A stretch of DNA of 57,197 nt from Paracoccaceae bacterium (lineage in GTDB: Bacteria; Pseudomonadota; Alphaproteobacteria; Rhodobacterales; Rhodobacteraceae), in assembly GCA_007128135.1 (NCBI GenBank), contig SKYA01000010.1:1-57197 (forward strand), read 5' to 3'. Shown piece by piece: positions 35,209 through 44,663 of this stretch (position 1 is the stretch's first letter; each line of letters opens with the position of its first letter). The notes under the pieces were generated by a model, which saw nothing but the letters and a program-made list of their open reading frames with translations, did not search any database and was not told the DNA's origin. A program made the translations under genes and the position numbers.

Positions 35209-36507
35209 ATGGCTGACCTGAGCACCAATTTCGTCGGAATCAAATCGCCCAATCCATTCTGGCTGGCCTCGGCCCCGCCCACCGACAAGGAATACAACGT
35301 GGTGCGCGCCTTCAAGGCGGGCTGGGGGGGCGTCGTGTGGAAGACGCTGGGTGCCGAAGGCCCGCCCATCGTCAACGTCAACGGTCCGCGCTATGGCGCG
35401 GTCTGGGGCGCGGATCGTCGCCTCATGGGGTTGAATAATATCGAGCTGATCACCGACCGCCCGCTGGAGGTGAACCTGCGCGAGATCAAGCAGGTCAAGC
35501 GCGACTGGCCCGACCGGGCCATGGTCGTGTCGCTGATGGTGCCCTGCGACGAGGACTCGTGGAAGGCGATCCTGAAACGGGTCGAGGAAACCGAGGCTGA
35601 CGGGGTGGAGCTGAATTTCGGTTGTCCGCATGGCATGAGCGAGCGTGGCATGGGCTCGGCCGTGGGGCAGGTGCCAGAATATATCGAGATGGTCACGCGC
35701 TGGGTGAAGCAGCATTCGCGCATGCCCTGTATCGTGAAACTGACCCCCAACATCACCGACATCCGCAAACCGGCCGAAGCGGCGAAGCGCGGCGGCGCCG
35801 ATGCAGTGAGCCTGATCAACACGATCAGTTCCATCACCTCCGTTGATCTGGACAGTTTCAGCCCCGAACCCTCGATTGACGGCAAGGGCGCGCATGGCGG
35901 CTATTGCGGCCCGGCCGTGAAGCCCATCGCACTGAACATGGTCGCCGAGATCGCGCGTGACCCGGCCACTGCCGGCCTGCCCATCAGCGGCATCGGCGGT
36001 GTCACCACATGGCGCGATGCGGCCGAGTTCATCGCGCTGGGCGCAGGCACGGTGCAGGTCTGCACGGCAGCCATGACCTACGGGTTCGGCATCATCAAGG
36101 AAATGACCGCCGGGCTCTCGCTCTATCTCGATGACAAGGGCATGACGCTGGACCAGCTGCAGGGCCGCGCGGTGCCGAATGTCACCGACTGGCAATACCT
36201 GAACCTCAACTATGTGACCAAGGCGCGGATCAACCAGGATCTGTGCATCCAGTGCGGGCGCTGCTATGCGGCCTGCGAGGACACCTCGCATCAGGCGATT
36301 TCGATGTCCCCCGAGCGCGTCTTCGACGTGATCGACGAAGAATGCGTGGCCTGCAATCTCTGCGTCAATGTGTGCCCGGTTCAGGATTGCATCACAATGG
36401 AGCAACTGCCCAAGGGTGCAACTGATCCGCGCACAGGTCACGAGGTCGGCGACTATGCCAACTGGACCACGCACCCGAACAACCCGATGGCCAGCGCTGC
36501 CGAGTAG
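35209..36507 (+). CDS. preA: NAD-dependent dihydropyrimidine dehydrogenase subunit PreA
   Basis: 432 aa. Catalytic FMN and Fe-S subunit reducing uracil/thymine to the 5,6-dihydro form. FMN barrel: NPFWLASAPPTDKEYNVVRA, LNFGCPHGMSERGMG, GISGIGGVTTW-type phosphate loop; catalytic loop around MVSLMVPCDEDSW. The C-terminus has two 4Fe-4S motifs, CIQCGRCYAACEDTSHQ and CVACNLCVNVCPVQDC. GGAGA precedes the ATG. Cotranscribed with preT, 28 bp apart; convergent with the RutR gene. Confidence 0.95.
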   Translation: MADLSTNFVGIKSPNPFWLASAPPTDKEYNVVRAFKAGWGGVVWKTLGAEGPPIVNVNGPRYGAVWGADRRLMGLNNIELITDRPLEVNLREIKQVKRDWPDRAMVVSLMVPCDEDSWKAILKRVEETEADGVELNFGCPHGMSERGMGSAVGQVPEYIEMVTRWVKQHSRMPCIVKLTPNITDIRKPAEAAKRGGADAVSLINTISSITSVDLDSFSPEPSIDGKGAHGGYCGPAVKPIALNMVAEIARDPATAGLPISGIGGVTTWRDAAEFIALGAGTVQVCTAAMTYGFGIIKEMTAGLSLYLDDKGMTLDQLQGRAVPNVTDWQYLNLNYVTKARINQDLCIQCGRCYAACEDTSHQAISMSPERVFDVIDEECVACNLCVNVCPVQDCITMEQLPKGATDPRTGHEVGDYANWTTHPNNPMASAAE

Positions 36508-36519
36508 CCCGTCAGATTG

Positions 36520-37170
36520 TCAGGGTGCCAGCAGCCGCTTGTATAGATGATCGAGAAAGGCCCCGGCCCCCTCGAACGGGTCATGGCCGGGGCCGCGGAT
36601 CATGTCGATTTGTGCGGTGAAATCGGCGTAATGCTGCGTAAGCGCCCAGATCGAGAAGATCAGGTGATGCGGGTCTATCGGTGCAATGCGCCCCGCGCGC
36701 GCCCATGCCGCGATGACGCTTGCCTTTTCATCGACCAGCGCCCTCAACTCGGTCGAGATGAAGCCTTCCAGCCGGGGTGCGCCCTGCAGGATCTCGTTTG
36801 CGAAGAGGCGGCTCTCGCGGGGATAGGCGCGCGACATCTCGAGCTTGCGATGCATGTAGGACAGGATCTCGACATCCGGCGCGCCGGACGGGTCGAGCTT
36901 GCGCAGGGGAGCCAGCCAGTCATCGAGCAGGCGCGTCAGCAGCGCGCGGTGAACGGTTTCCTTGCTGTCGAAGTAATAGAGCAGGTTTGGTTTTGACAGC
37001 CCTGCCTCGGCTGCGATCTGGTCAAGCGTCGCGCCACGAAAGCCATGATTGGAAAACACCTCGAGCGCGGCATCCAGTATCCGTTGGCGGTTGCGCTGCT
37101 GGATACGCGAGCGCGCGGGTTTCGCCAGCGTGCCGGGTTTTTCAGCGGAGGGCGGGCGCGGCGCAGGCAT
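36520..37170 (-). CDS. rutR: RutR-type TetR regulator of pyrimidine catabolism
   Basis: 216 aa. TetR HTH (NRQRILDAALEVFSNHGFRG, LDQIAAEAGLSKPNLLYYFD) followed by a C-terminal domain very like E. coli RutR: WLAPLRKLDPSGAP, YPRESRLFANEILQGAPRLE, PIDPHHLIFSIWALTQHYAD. RutR binds uracil and thymine and then leaves its operator. A TTGAC...GGTCAA site 16 bases before its start matches the RutR box, so autoregulation and control of the divergent hydrolase operon are expected. Confidence 0.88.
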   Translation of the reverse strand: MPAPRPPSAEKPGTLAKPARSRIQQRNRQRILDAALEVFSNHGFRGATLDQIAAEAGLSKPNLLYYFDSKETVHRALLTRLLDDWLAPLRKLDPSGAPDVEILSYMHRKLEMSRAYPRESRLFANEILQGAPRLEGFISTELRALVDEKASVIAAWARAGRIAPIDPHHLIFSIWALTQHYADFTAQIDMIRGPGHDPFEGAGAFLDHLYKRLLAP

Positions 37171-37185
37171 GGCATGACAAGCTTC

Positions 37186-37201
37186 TTGACTGAATGGTCA
37201 A
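37186..37201. promoter_or_regulatory. RutR box between rutR and the hydrolase operon
   Basis: TTGACTGAATGGTCAA, 14 of 16 positions matching TTGACCANNTGGTCAA when the two free centre bases are counted (right half perfect, left half two changes). It lies between the divergent rutR and M20 hydrolase genes. The consensus is known for E. coli RutR; binding here is inferred. Confidence 0.72.
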
Positions 37202-37307
37202 AGTTGATAGCGTCTTGTGACGAAGAGTGCAAGGTGGCGCTGCGCCGCCCAGCAGGGACTGCGAACAAGAGCAGCCGGAAAATGCTGCCATGACGGGGGG
37301 TTGAGAG

Positions 37308-38561
37308 ATGTCGGCACCAGGTGCGAACCTGAAGATCAATGGCGAGCGGCTCTGGGACAGCCTGATGGAGATGGCGCGGATCGGCCCCGGAATTGCCGGG
37401 GGAAACAACCGCCAGACAGTGACGGATGAGGATGGCAAGGCCCGTCACCTGTTCCGCAAATGGTGTCAGGAGGCCGGCGGCAGCGTCGGCGTGGACGAGA
37501 TGGGCACGATGTTCGCGCAGTTCGATGGTGCCGATCCCGAGGCGCTGCCGGTCTATGTAGGCAGCCATCTCGACACCCAGCCAACGGGCGGCAAGTATGA
37601 CGGCGTTCTGGGAGTGCTCGCCGGGCTGGAGATCATCCGCTCGATGCGCGATCTGGGCATCAGGACACGCCGCCCCATCGTGGTGGTGAACTGGACCAAT
37701 GAGGAGGGCACGCGTTTTGCTCCGGCGATGCTGGCCTCTGGCGTGTTCGCAGGCGTGCATGATCGCGACTGGGCCTATGACCGGGTCGATGCGCAGGGCA
37801 AGCGCTTCGGCGACGAGCTTGAGCGTATCGGCTGGAAGGGTGACGAGCCTGTCGGCAGGCGCAAGATGCATGCGTTTTTCGAACTGCATATCGAGCAGGG
37901 GCCGATTCTGGAGGCAGAGGGCAAGGATATCGGGGTGGTCACGCATGGTCAGGGCCTGCGCTGGATCGAGTGCACCGTGACCGGAAAGGGCCAGCATACG
38001 GGCTCGACGCCGATGTACATGCGCCGCAACGCGGGCCGGGGGCTCGCGCGGGTGACGGAACTGGTTCATGAGATCGCACTGAAGCACCAGCCCAACGCGG
38101 TCGGCGCGATCGGGCATGTCGATGTCTATCCCAACAGCCGCAACATCATCCCGGAAAAGGTTGTGTTCACGATAGATTTCCGCAGCCATGTTCTGGAGAC
38201 GCTGGAGGCGATGGTGGCAGAGCTGAACACCCGTGCACCGGGAGCCTGCGCGGATATAGGGGTAAAGTTTTCCGCCCGGATTGTCGGCCAGTTCAACCCA
38301 CCCGCCTTTGACGAGGTTCTGCTGGGTCGTATCCGCGATGCCGCCGCCCGACTGGGCTGCAGCCATATGGATATCGTCTCTGGCGCGGGCCATGATGCCT
38401 GCTGGATCAACCGGCTTTATCCGACCGCGATGATCATGTGCCCCTGTGTGGATGGTCTGAGCCATAACGAGGCCGAGGAGATCACACCCGCATGGGCCGA
38501 GGCGGGGGCCAATGTGCTGATGCATGCGGTGCTGGAAACCGCAGAGGTGGTGGGTGCGTAG
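37308..38561 (+). CDS. M20-family N-carbamoyl amidohydrolase (beta-ureidopropionase-like)
   Basis: 417 aa. Expected to hydrolyse N-carbamoyl-beta-alanine to beta-alanine, CO2 and ammonia, the last step of reductive pyrimidine breakdown. Zinc-binding motifs of the HyuC/AMA family: VGSHLDTQPTGGKYDGVLGV, VVNWTNEEGTRFAPAMLASG, FFELHIEQGPILEAEG, and terminal GAGHDACWINRLYPTAMIMC. The dimerisation domain is residues ~215-330 (GQHTGSTPMYMRRNAGRGLA). N-carbamoyl-L-amino-acid hydrolase is the main alternative; the preTA and dihydropyrimidinase neighbours favour the pyrimidine role. Its stop lies inside a palindrome. Confidence 0.9.
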   Translation: MSAPGANLKINGERLWDSLMEMARIGPGIAGGNNRQTVTDEDGKARHLFRKWCQEAGGSVGVDEMGTMFAQFDGADPEALPVYVGSHLDTQPTGGKYDGVLGVLAGLEIIRSMRDLGIRTRRPIVVVNWTNEEGTRFAPAMLASGVFAGVHDRDWAYDRVDAQGKRFGDELERIGWKGDEPVGRRKMHAFFELHIEQGPILEAEGKDIGVVTHGQGLRWIECTVTGKGQHTGSTPMYMRRNAGRGLARVTELVHEIALKHQPNAVGAIGHVDVYPNSRNIIPEKVVFTIDFRSHVLETLEAMVAELNTRAPGACADIGVKFSARIVGQFNPPAFDEVLLGRIRDAAARLGCSHMDIVSGAGHDACWINRLYPTAMIMCPCVDGLSHNEAEEITPAWAEAGANVLMHAVLETAEVVGA

Positions 38562-38569
38562 CACCCACC
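38549..38569. repeat. Perfect palindrome at the M20 hydrolase 3' end
   Basis: GGTGGGTGC and GCACCCACC around GTA; the TAG stop is within it, and CTACGGGTTGTGCCC follows. Related to the element at the end of preT (shared GGTGGGTG and CCACCCTAC). Could act as a weak terminator between the hydrolase and dihydropyrimidinase. Confidence 0.6.
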
Positions 38570-38620
38570 CTACGGGTTGTGCCCGCTTCGTGCGGGGGGA
38601 AGAAAACGAGGAGTAGCACC

Positions 38621-40072
38621 ATGTCCACTGTCATCAGGAACGGAACCGTCGTCACCCATGACCTGACTTACAATGCCGATGTGCGGGTCGAGGGCGGCAA
38701 GATCACCGAAATCGGCCCGAACCTTTCGGGCGACAGGGAACTCGACGCCACAGGCTGCTTCATCATGCCGGGCGGCATAGACCCGCATACCCATCTGGAA
38801 ATGCCCTTCATGGGCACCTATTCCAGCGATGATTTCGAATCCGGCACGCGCGCGGCACTTTCGGGCGGCACCACCATGGTGATCGACTTCGCGCTGCCCA
38901 GCCCCGGGCAGGGGCTGCTCGATGCGCTGTCGATGTGGCACAACAAGTCGGGCCGCGCGCATTGCGACTACTCGTACCACATGGCCGTGACCTGGTGGGG
39001 ACCTCAGGTCTTTGACGAGATGCCAAAGGTCGTCGAGCGCGGCATCACCAGCTTCAAGCATTTCCTTGCCTACAAGGGCGCGCTGATGGTCAATGATGAC
39101 GAGTTGTTCGCCTCCTTCCAGCGCCTGCGTGAACTCGGGGCCATCGCCATGGTCCATGCCGAGAATGGCGATGTGGTGGCGGAACTGTCCGCGAAACTGC
39201 TGGCCGAGGGCAATACCGGCCCCGAGGCGCACGCCTATTCGCGCCCCTCCCAGGTCGAAGGCGAGGCCACCAACCGCGCCATCATGATTGCCGACATGGC
39301 AGGTGTGCCGCTCTACGTGGTGCATACCTCCTGCGAGGAAGCGCATGAGGCCATCCGCCGCGCGCGCCAGCAGGGCAAGCGCGTCTGGGGCGAACCGCTG
39401 ATCCAGCATCTGACGCTCGACGAATCCGAGTATTTCCATCCCGACTGGGACCACGCGGCGCGGCGCGTCATGTCGCCCCCCTTCCGCAACAAGATACATC
39501 AGGACAGCCTGTGGGCCGGGCTGGCTGCGGGGTCGCTCTCGGTCGTTGCCACCGATCATTGCGCCTTCACCACCGAACAGAAGCGCTTCGGTGCGGGTGA
39601 TTTCACCAAAATCCCCAATGGCACCGGGGGCCTTGAGGACCGTATGCCCATGCTCTGGACCCGTGGCGTGCGCACGGGGCGGATCACGATGAACGAATTT
39701 GTCGCCGTGACCTCGACAAATGTCGCCAAGATCTTCGGGATGTATCCGAAGAAGGGCGCGGTCGCTGTCGGGGCTGATGCCGATCTGGTCGTCTGGGACC
39801 CGGAAAAATCGAAGACCATCACCGCCAGCACGCAGCAATCGGCCATCGACTACAATGTCTTCGAGGGGCAAGAGGTGACCGGCCTTCCGCGCTTCGTGCT
39901 GTCGCGCGGACGGGTCATGGTCAAGGACGGTGCCTTCGACGGGCAGGAGGGGCATGGTGAATACGTCGCGCGCGAGCCGAACGGTCCGGTCAGCCAGGCG
40001 CTTTCGACCTGGAAGGACCTGACCGCCCCGCGTCCGGTGTCGCGCGCGGGCATCCCCGCGACGGGGGTGTGA
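38621..40072 (+). CDS. hydA: Dihydropyrimidinase (D-hydantoinase)
   Basis: 483 aa. Opens dihydrouracil to N-carbamoyl-beta-alanine. Two-metal amidohydrolase barrel: GGIDPHTHLEMPFMG with H56 and H58, the SFKHFLAYKG segment (145-153) with the carboxylated bridging lysine, YVVHTSCEEAHEAIR, and ATDHCAFTTEQK with the catalytic Asp. Full length for the family. GAGGAG lies upstream of the ATG. Follows the M20 enzyme by 59 bases, with an unknown 170 aa gene three bases after its stop. Confidence 0.95.
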   Translation: MSTVIRNGTVVTHDLTYNADVRVEGGKITEIGPNLSGDRELDATGCFIMPGGIDPHTHLEMPFMGTYSSDDFESGTRAALSGGTTMVIDFALPSPGQGLLDALSMWHNKSGRAHCDYSYHMAVTWWGPQVFDEMPKVVERGITSFKHFLAYKGALMVNDDELFASFQRLRELGAIAMVHAENGDVVAELSAKLLAEGNTGPEAHAYSRPSQVEGEATNRAIMIADMAGVPLYVVHTSCEEAHEAIRRARQQGKRVWGEPLIQHLTLDESEYFHPDWDHAARRVMSPPFRNKIHQDSLWAGLAAGSLSVVATDHCAFTTEQKRFGAGDFTKIPNGTGGLEDRMPMLWTRGVRTGRITMNEFVAVTSTNVAKIFGMYPKKGAVAVGADADLVVWDPEKSKTITASTQQSAIDYNVFEGQEVTGLPRFVLSRGRVMVKDGAFDGQEGHGEYVAREPNGPVSQALSTWKDLTAPRPVSRAGIPATGV

Positions 40073-40075
40073 AGC

Positions 40076-40588
40076 ATGGCGTGGGCTCCGCTTCAGATCG
40101 GCGAAACGTTGCGGATCGCAGGATTCTTTGGCAAGGCCCTGTTCCTGCGGTCCCAGCCTTCACACGAGATCGAGCGGCGCCTCGGGTATCGCGCGGGACG
40201 CTTGCAGAAGGGATGGTACCTGCTGTTTCTCACCCAGATGCCGAAACCGACAGATTTCGAAGTGGCCGGATACAGCCACTTCTCCGGGGGTGTGCCCCAG
40301 GGACATCTTGGCAAGCCGCCGGATCCGCGAACCTCGGAACAGAGGCTGTCCGCCGAGGGCTATGATCTGCATAAGATCAAGCAAGGCCTGATCCGGCAGA
40401 CATTCCATCTCGTTGGGTCTGATCGCCTCGCAAAGGTCATTCCCGTTGCGGACGAGCACCGCGAGCGCGGCATCCCTGACTATCCGCCCGGAAGCGGGGT
40501 GCCACAATGGAAACTCGTGTCCCCTTTGAACTGGCGGGTCGCTGCGGCGATCGGTCCCGGTGAGACCTACACGGGAAACTACCTGTGA
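40076..40588 (+). CDS. Unknown 170 aa protein in the pyrimidine cluster
   Basis: Starts three bases after the dihydropyrimidinase stop, so it is probably translated from the same message. No signal peptide or TM helix. Recognisable features: GYRAGRLQKGWYLLFLTQMP, FEVAGYSHFSGGVPQGHLGK, RTSEQRLSAEGYDLHKIKQG, PDYPPGSGVPQWKLVSPLNW. It is aromatic- and glycine-rich and evenly composed, like a real enzyme or binding protein, but I recognise no family. The position between catabolic enzymes and the transporter suggests a pathway-specific role, perhaps in ligand handling. Confidence 0.78.
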   Translation: MAWAPLQIGETLRIAGFFGKALFLRSQPSHEIERRLGYRAGRLQKGWYLLFLTQMPKPTDFEVAGYSHFSGGVPQGHLGKPPDPRTSEQRLSAEGYDLHKIKQGLIRQTFHLVGSDRLAKVIPVADEHRERGIPDYPPGSGVPQWKLVSPLNWRVAAAIGPGETYTGNYL

Positions 40589-40634
40589 CACAAAGGACGA
40601 ATTCGATGCGATCGCGACCGACAAAGACAGGGCG

Positions 40635-41432
<798 letters not shown>

Positions 41433-41447
41433 TCCTCTGTTTTCCTG

Positions 41448-41490
41448 CATGAAATACTCCGGAGGTCCGGGGTCAGAGCCCCCGGCGCTG
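41448..41490. repeat. Intergenic repeat with hairpin inside the transporter operon
   Basis: GAAATACTCCGGAGGTCCGG followed by a CCGGGG/CCCCGG hairpin (41467-41485). Resembles a repeat family I know as frequent between genes in Rhodobacteraceae (AAATAnnCCnGGGG head, then GC hairpins). A related copy lies near 51244. It separates the ATPase and first permease genes and leaves the permease without an obvious ribosome-binding site. Confidence 0.5.
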
Positions 41491-41494
41491 CGTC

Positions 41495-42391
41495 ATGCGT
41501 AATCTGCTGCCAGTGCTCACTGTCGTCGCGGCCCTGATCGCGCTCTGGTATGTCGCGGTGGTACCGATGAATGCCCAATGGGCGCAGGATCAGGCCCGTC
41601 GTGCCGGGCAGGACCTGAGTCTTGCGGCTCTTGTCGCCGACACGATGTCGCAAAGCCGCCCCCGCCTTCCCGCCCCGCATCAGGTGGCGACGGAACTCTG
41701 GAACTCCACTGTGGTCGAGGAGTTGACCGGGCGGCGCGGGTTCATGAATACGGGAACGCTCTCCAATCGCAGCCTGATCTATCATGGCTGGGTCACGCTC
41801 TCGGCCACGCTGCTGGGCTTCGCCATCGGCTCGGCCCTGGGGATCGCGCTGGCGGTCGGCATTGTCCATAACCGCGCCATGGATGCGAGCGTCATGCCCT
41901 GGGCGATTGCCAGCCAGACCATCCCGATCCTCGCCATCGCGCCGATGATCATCGTCGTGCTGAACGCCATCGGTATTACCGGACTGATCCCCAAGGCGAT
42001 CATCTCGACCTATCTGAGCTTCTTTCCGGTCGTGGTCGGCATGGTGAAGGGCCTGCGCGCACCCGAGCAGATGCAGCTTGACCTAATGAAGACCTATAGC
42101 GCCAGCGGCGCACAGGTCCTGGCGAAGCTGCGCTGGCCGTCGGCCATGCCCTATCTGTTTGCGTCGCTCAAGGTTGCGATTGCGGCCGCGCTGGTGGGCG
42201 CGATTGTGGCTGAACTGCCGACCGGGGCCGTGGCGGGGCTGGGCGCACGCCTGCTGTCGGGCAGCTATTACGGGCAGACCGTTCAGATCTGGTCTGCGCT
42301 GTTTGCTGCGGCCATCCTGGCCGCGACCATGGTGGCGCTGATCGGGCTGATCCAGCGCGCCACGCTCAGGCGCATGGGGATGGCGACATGA
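41495..42391 (+). CDS. ABC transporter permease 1
   Basis: 298 aa. A single N-terminal TM helix (LLPVLTVVAALIALWYVAVV), a periplasmic segment, then a BPD_transp_1 permease with five or so helices. EAA-type cytoplasmic loop: DLMKTYSASGAQVLAKLRWP, with SAMPYLFASLKVAIAAALVG. Overlaps the second permease by four bases (ATGA). With permease 2 it probably forms a heterodimeric channel. Confidence 0.9.
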   Translation: MRNLLPVLTVVAALIALWYVAVVPMNAQWAQDQARRAGQDLSLAALVADTMSQSRPRLPAPHQVATELWNSTVVEELTGRRGFMNTGTLSNRSLIYHGWVTLSATLLGFAIGSALGIALAVGIVHNRAMDASVMPWAIASQTIPILAIAPMIIVVLNAIGITGLIPKAIISTYLSFFPVVVGMVKGLRAPEQMQLDLMKTYSASGAQVLAKLRWPSAMPYLFASLKVAIAAALVGAIVAELPTGAVAGLGARLLSGSYYGQTVQIWSALFAAAILAATMVALIGLIQRATLRRMGMAT

Positions 42392-43500
42392 CCCTGTTGC
42401 GCGAGAGTGGTGGTTTTCAGGGCACCGGGATGGTTCTGGGGTTGCTCATGGCGGTCGGGCTTGCCGTGGCTGGAGCCGAAGGGCAGCCCGAAGCACTGCC
42501 GATGATCTCGCTGCTGGGGGCCGTGCTGATCTGGGGCTTTCTTCCCCGCACATGGGGCGTCGCGCGTGCTGCCATGCTCGGGGCGCTTTGCGCGGCCATC
42601 CTGCTGGCGGCCTGGGGGCTGGCGGGTGGGCCGATGGGACATCCGGCCTTCTGGGCAGCGGTTCTGGCGGTCTGGCTCGGGGCGTGGATGCTGGTCGCGC
42701 TCTTTGCCGATCTGCCAAGGCGCGGGGGTATTGCGGGCACTGTGCAGGCCCTGCTCGCACCGCTGACCTTCGGCGCAACGCTGCTATGGCTGTGGGAGGT
42801 CGTCGTGCGCGCGCTCGAGGTCCCGCGCGTGATCCTGCCCGCGCCATCGGCCATCTGGGCGCGCATCCTGCGCTCGACGGATGTGCTCTGGGTCGATTTC
42901 GTACAGACCTTCGTCAAGGGTGCGCTGTCAGGCTATGCGATTGGCGTCGGCGCAGCGCTGGTTTTCGCGCTGCTGGTTGACCGCTCCGATTTCCTGCGCC
43001 GCGGCCTGCTGCCGGTGGGCAATTTCCTCGCCGCCCTGCCGATCATCGGCACGGCCCCGATCATGGTGATGTGGTTTGGTTTCGACTGGCCGTCGAAGGC
43101 TGCGGTCGTGGTGGCGATGGTGTTTTTCCCGATGCTGGTGAACACCGTTCAGGGTCTGGCCGCAACCGAGGCGATGCAACGCGATCTCATGCGCACCTAC
43201 AGCGCAAGCTGGGGCCAGACGCTTCTGAAACTGCGCCTGCCGGCGGCGATGCCCTTCATTTTCAACGGGCTGAAAATTTCATCGACTCTGGCGCTGATCG
43301 GGGCGATTGTTGCTGAATTCTTCGGCTCGCCCACACGCGGGATGGGGTTTCGCATCTCGACCGAAGTGGGGCGGTTGCAACTGGATATGGTCTGGGCAGA
43401 AATTGCCGTGGCAGCCCTTGCCGGGTCGCTGTTCTATGGCCTGATTGCGCTTGTGGAACGGGGGGTGACTTTCTGGCACCCGTCGCAACGCGGGCGATAA
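42388..43500 (+). CDS. ABC transporter permease 2
   Basis: 370 aa. An extra N-terminal hydrophobic block (~110 residues, four helices, e.g. GMVLGLLMAVGLAVAGAEGQ) precedes the core permease. EAA loop: RDLMRTYSASWGQTLLKLRL, with PAAMPFIFNGLKISSTLALI. The two permeases are clearly related in the loop. The extra block is not usual for SsuC-type proteins and may be a small regulatory or stabilising domain. Nearly contiguous with the binding-protein gene. Confidence 0.9.
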   Translation: MTLLRESGGFQGTGMVLGLLMAVGLAVAGAEGQPEALPMISLLGAVLIWGFLPRTWGVARAAMLGALCAAILLAAWGLAGGPMGHPAFWAAVLAVWLGAWMLVALFADLPRRGGIAGTVQALLAPLTFGATLLWLWEVVVRALEVPRVILPAPSAIWARILRSTDVLWVDFVQTFVKGALSGYAIGVGAALVFALLVDRSDFLRRGLLPVGNFLAALPIIGTAPIMVMWFGFDWPSKAAVVVAMVFFPMLVNTVQGLAATEAMQRDLMRTYSASWGQTLLKLRLPAAMPFIFNGLKISSTLALIGAIVAEFFGSPTRGMGFRISTEVGRLQLDMVWAEIAVAALAGSLFYGLIALVERGVTFWHPSQRGR

Positions 43501-43544
43501 CCCCTGACCCCGAAACCGGGGCAGGCACTATGGAGGTGAAGACA

Positions 43545-44534
43545 ATGAAGAAGACAGTTTTCGGTTCTGTTGCGGCACTGGGGCTTGGCCTCGCCCCTGC
43601 GGCCTGGGCGCTTGATGATGTGACACTGCAGCTCAAATGGGTCACGCAGGCGCAATTCGCGGGGTATTACGTCGCGCTGGAGAACGGGTTTTACGAGGAA
43701 GAGGGCCTCAATGTGACCATCCGCCCCGGTGGCCCCGATATCGCACCGCCACAGGTGATTGCGGGCGGTGGGGCAGATGTGATCGTGGAATGGATGCCCG
43801 CTGCCCTGGCAGCACGCGAGAGCGGGCTTGCCCTGGTCAACATCGCGCAGCCCTTCAAGTCTTCGGGCATGATGCTGACCTGTCTGGCCGAGACCGGCAT
43901 CACTGGCCCCGAGGATTTCCCGGGCCGCACGCTGGGTGTGTGGTTCTTCGGTAACGAATACCCGTTCCTGTCCTGGATGAGCACGCTGGGCATCCCGACC
44001 GAGGGTGGCGAGGATGGCGTGGAGGTGCTGCGTCAGGGTTTCAATGTCGATCCCCTGCTGCAGCGCCAGGCGGATTGCATCTCGACCATGACCTACAACG
44101 AATACTGGCAGGTCATCGATGCAGGCATCGGCGAGGATGAACTGGTCACCTTCAAGTATGAGGATCAGGGCGTCGCCACACTGGAAGACGGTCTCTATGT
44201 GCTCGAGAGCAATCTCGAAGACCCTGCTTTCGTTGACAAGATGGCCCGCTTCGTGCGCGCCTCGATGCGTGGCTGGGAATGGGCGGCTGAGAATGTCGAA
44301 GAGGCCGCGATGATCGTTCTGGAATATGATGATACTGGTGCGCAGACCGAACAGCACCAGATCCGCATGATGGGCGAAGTCGCGCTGCTGATCGAAGGCT
44401 CGGACGGCACGCTCGACATGGAGGATTACGCTCGCACGGTGGCCACCCTGCTGGGCGGCGGGTCGGACCCTGTCATCACGGCTGAGCCGGTGGGTGCGAC
44501 CACAAGTGTTGTGACCGACGCGGCCTTCAACTGA
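43545..44534 (+). CDS. ABC transporter substrate-binding protein, NMT1/THI5-like
   Basis: 329 aa. Signal peptide (MKKTVFGSVAALGLGLAPAA, cleavage after AWA), then the NMT1/ThiY fold: VTLQLKWVTQAQFAGYYVAL, GLNVTIRPGGPDIAPPQVIA, MTYNEYWQVI. Family members bind pyrimidine-like compounds (formylaminopyrimidine, riboflavin precursors). In this cluster uracil, thymine, dihydropyrimidine or hydantoin is the likely cargo. GGAGGTGA precedes the ATG. A strong hairpin follows. Confidence 0.92.
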   Translation: MKKTVFGSVAALGLGLAPAAWALDDVTLQLKWVTQAQFAGYYVALENGFYEEEGLNVTIRPGGPDIAPPQVIAGGGADVIVEWMPAALAARESGLALVNIAQPFKSSGMMLTCLAETGITGPEDFPGRTLGVWFFGNEYPFLSWMSTLGIPTEGGEDGVEVLRQGFNVDPLLQRQADCISTMTYNEYWQVIDAGIGEDELVTFKYEDQGVATLEDGLYVLESNLEDPAFVDKMARFVRASMRGWEWAAENVEEAAMIVLEYDDTGAQTEQHQIRMMGEVALLIEGSDGTLDMEDYARTVATLLGGGSDPVITAEPVGATTSVVTDAAFN

Positions 44535-44540
44535 CCAGAA

Positions 44541-44565
44541 GACCCCGGCCCTTCGGGCCGGGGTC
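44541..44565 (+). terminator. Rho-independent-type terminator after the pyrimidine transporter
   Basis: GACCCCGGCCC and GGGCCGGGGTC, 11 perfect pairs with a TTC loop, six bases after the binding-protein stop, followed by GCCTTGTTG. Marks the end of the pyrimidine operon. Confidence 0.82.
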
Positions 44566-44663
44566 GCCTTGTTGCCAGCAATGCGCGCGGTGGAGGGGTT
44601 CCGCCGACTGACCACAACGTGACCCAACGTCGTGAACACTGCGCTTCAGTGTCGTTGAGCCAC

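Noticed and set aside
33618-35381. A 587-codon open frame antisense to preT
   Set aside because: Mirror of the preT codon pattern; no family motifs, and it crosses gene boundaries.
36936-38564. A 542-codon minus frame across rutR and the M20 gene
   Set aside because: It mixes rutR codons in another frame with antisense of the M20 hydrolase; no coherent protein.
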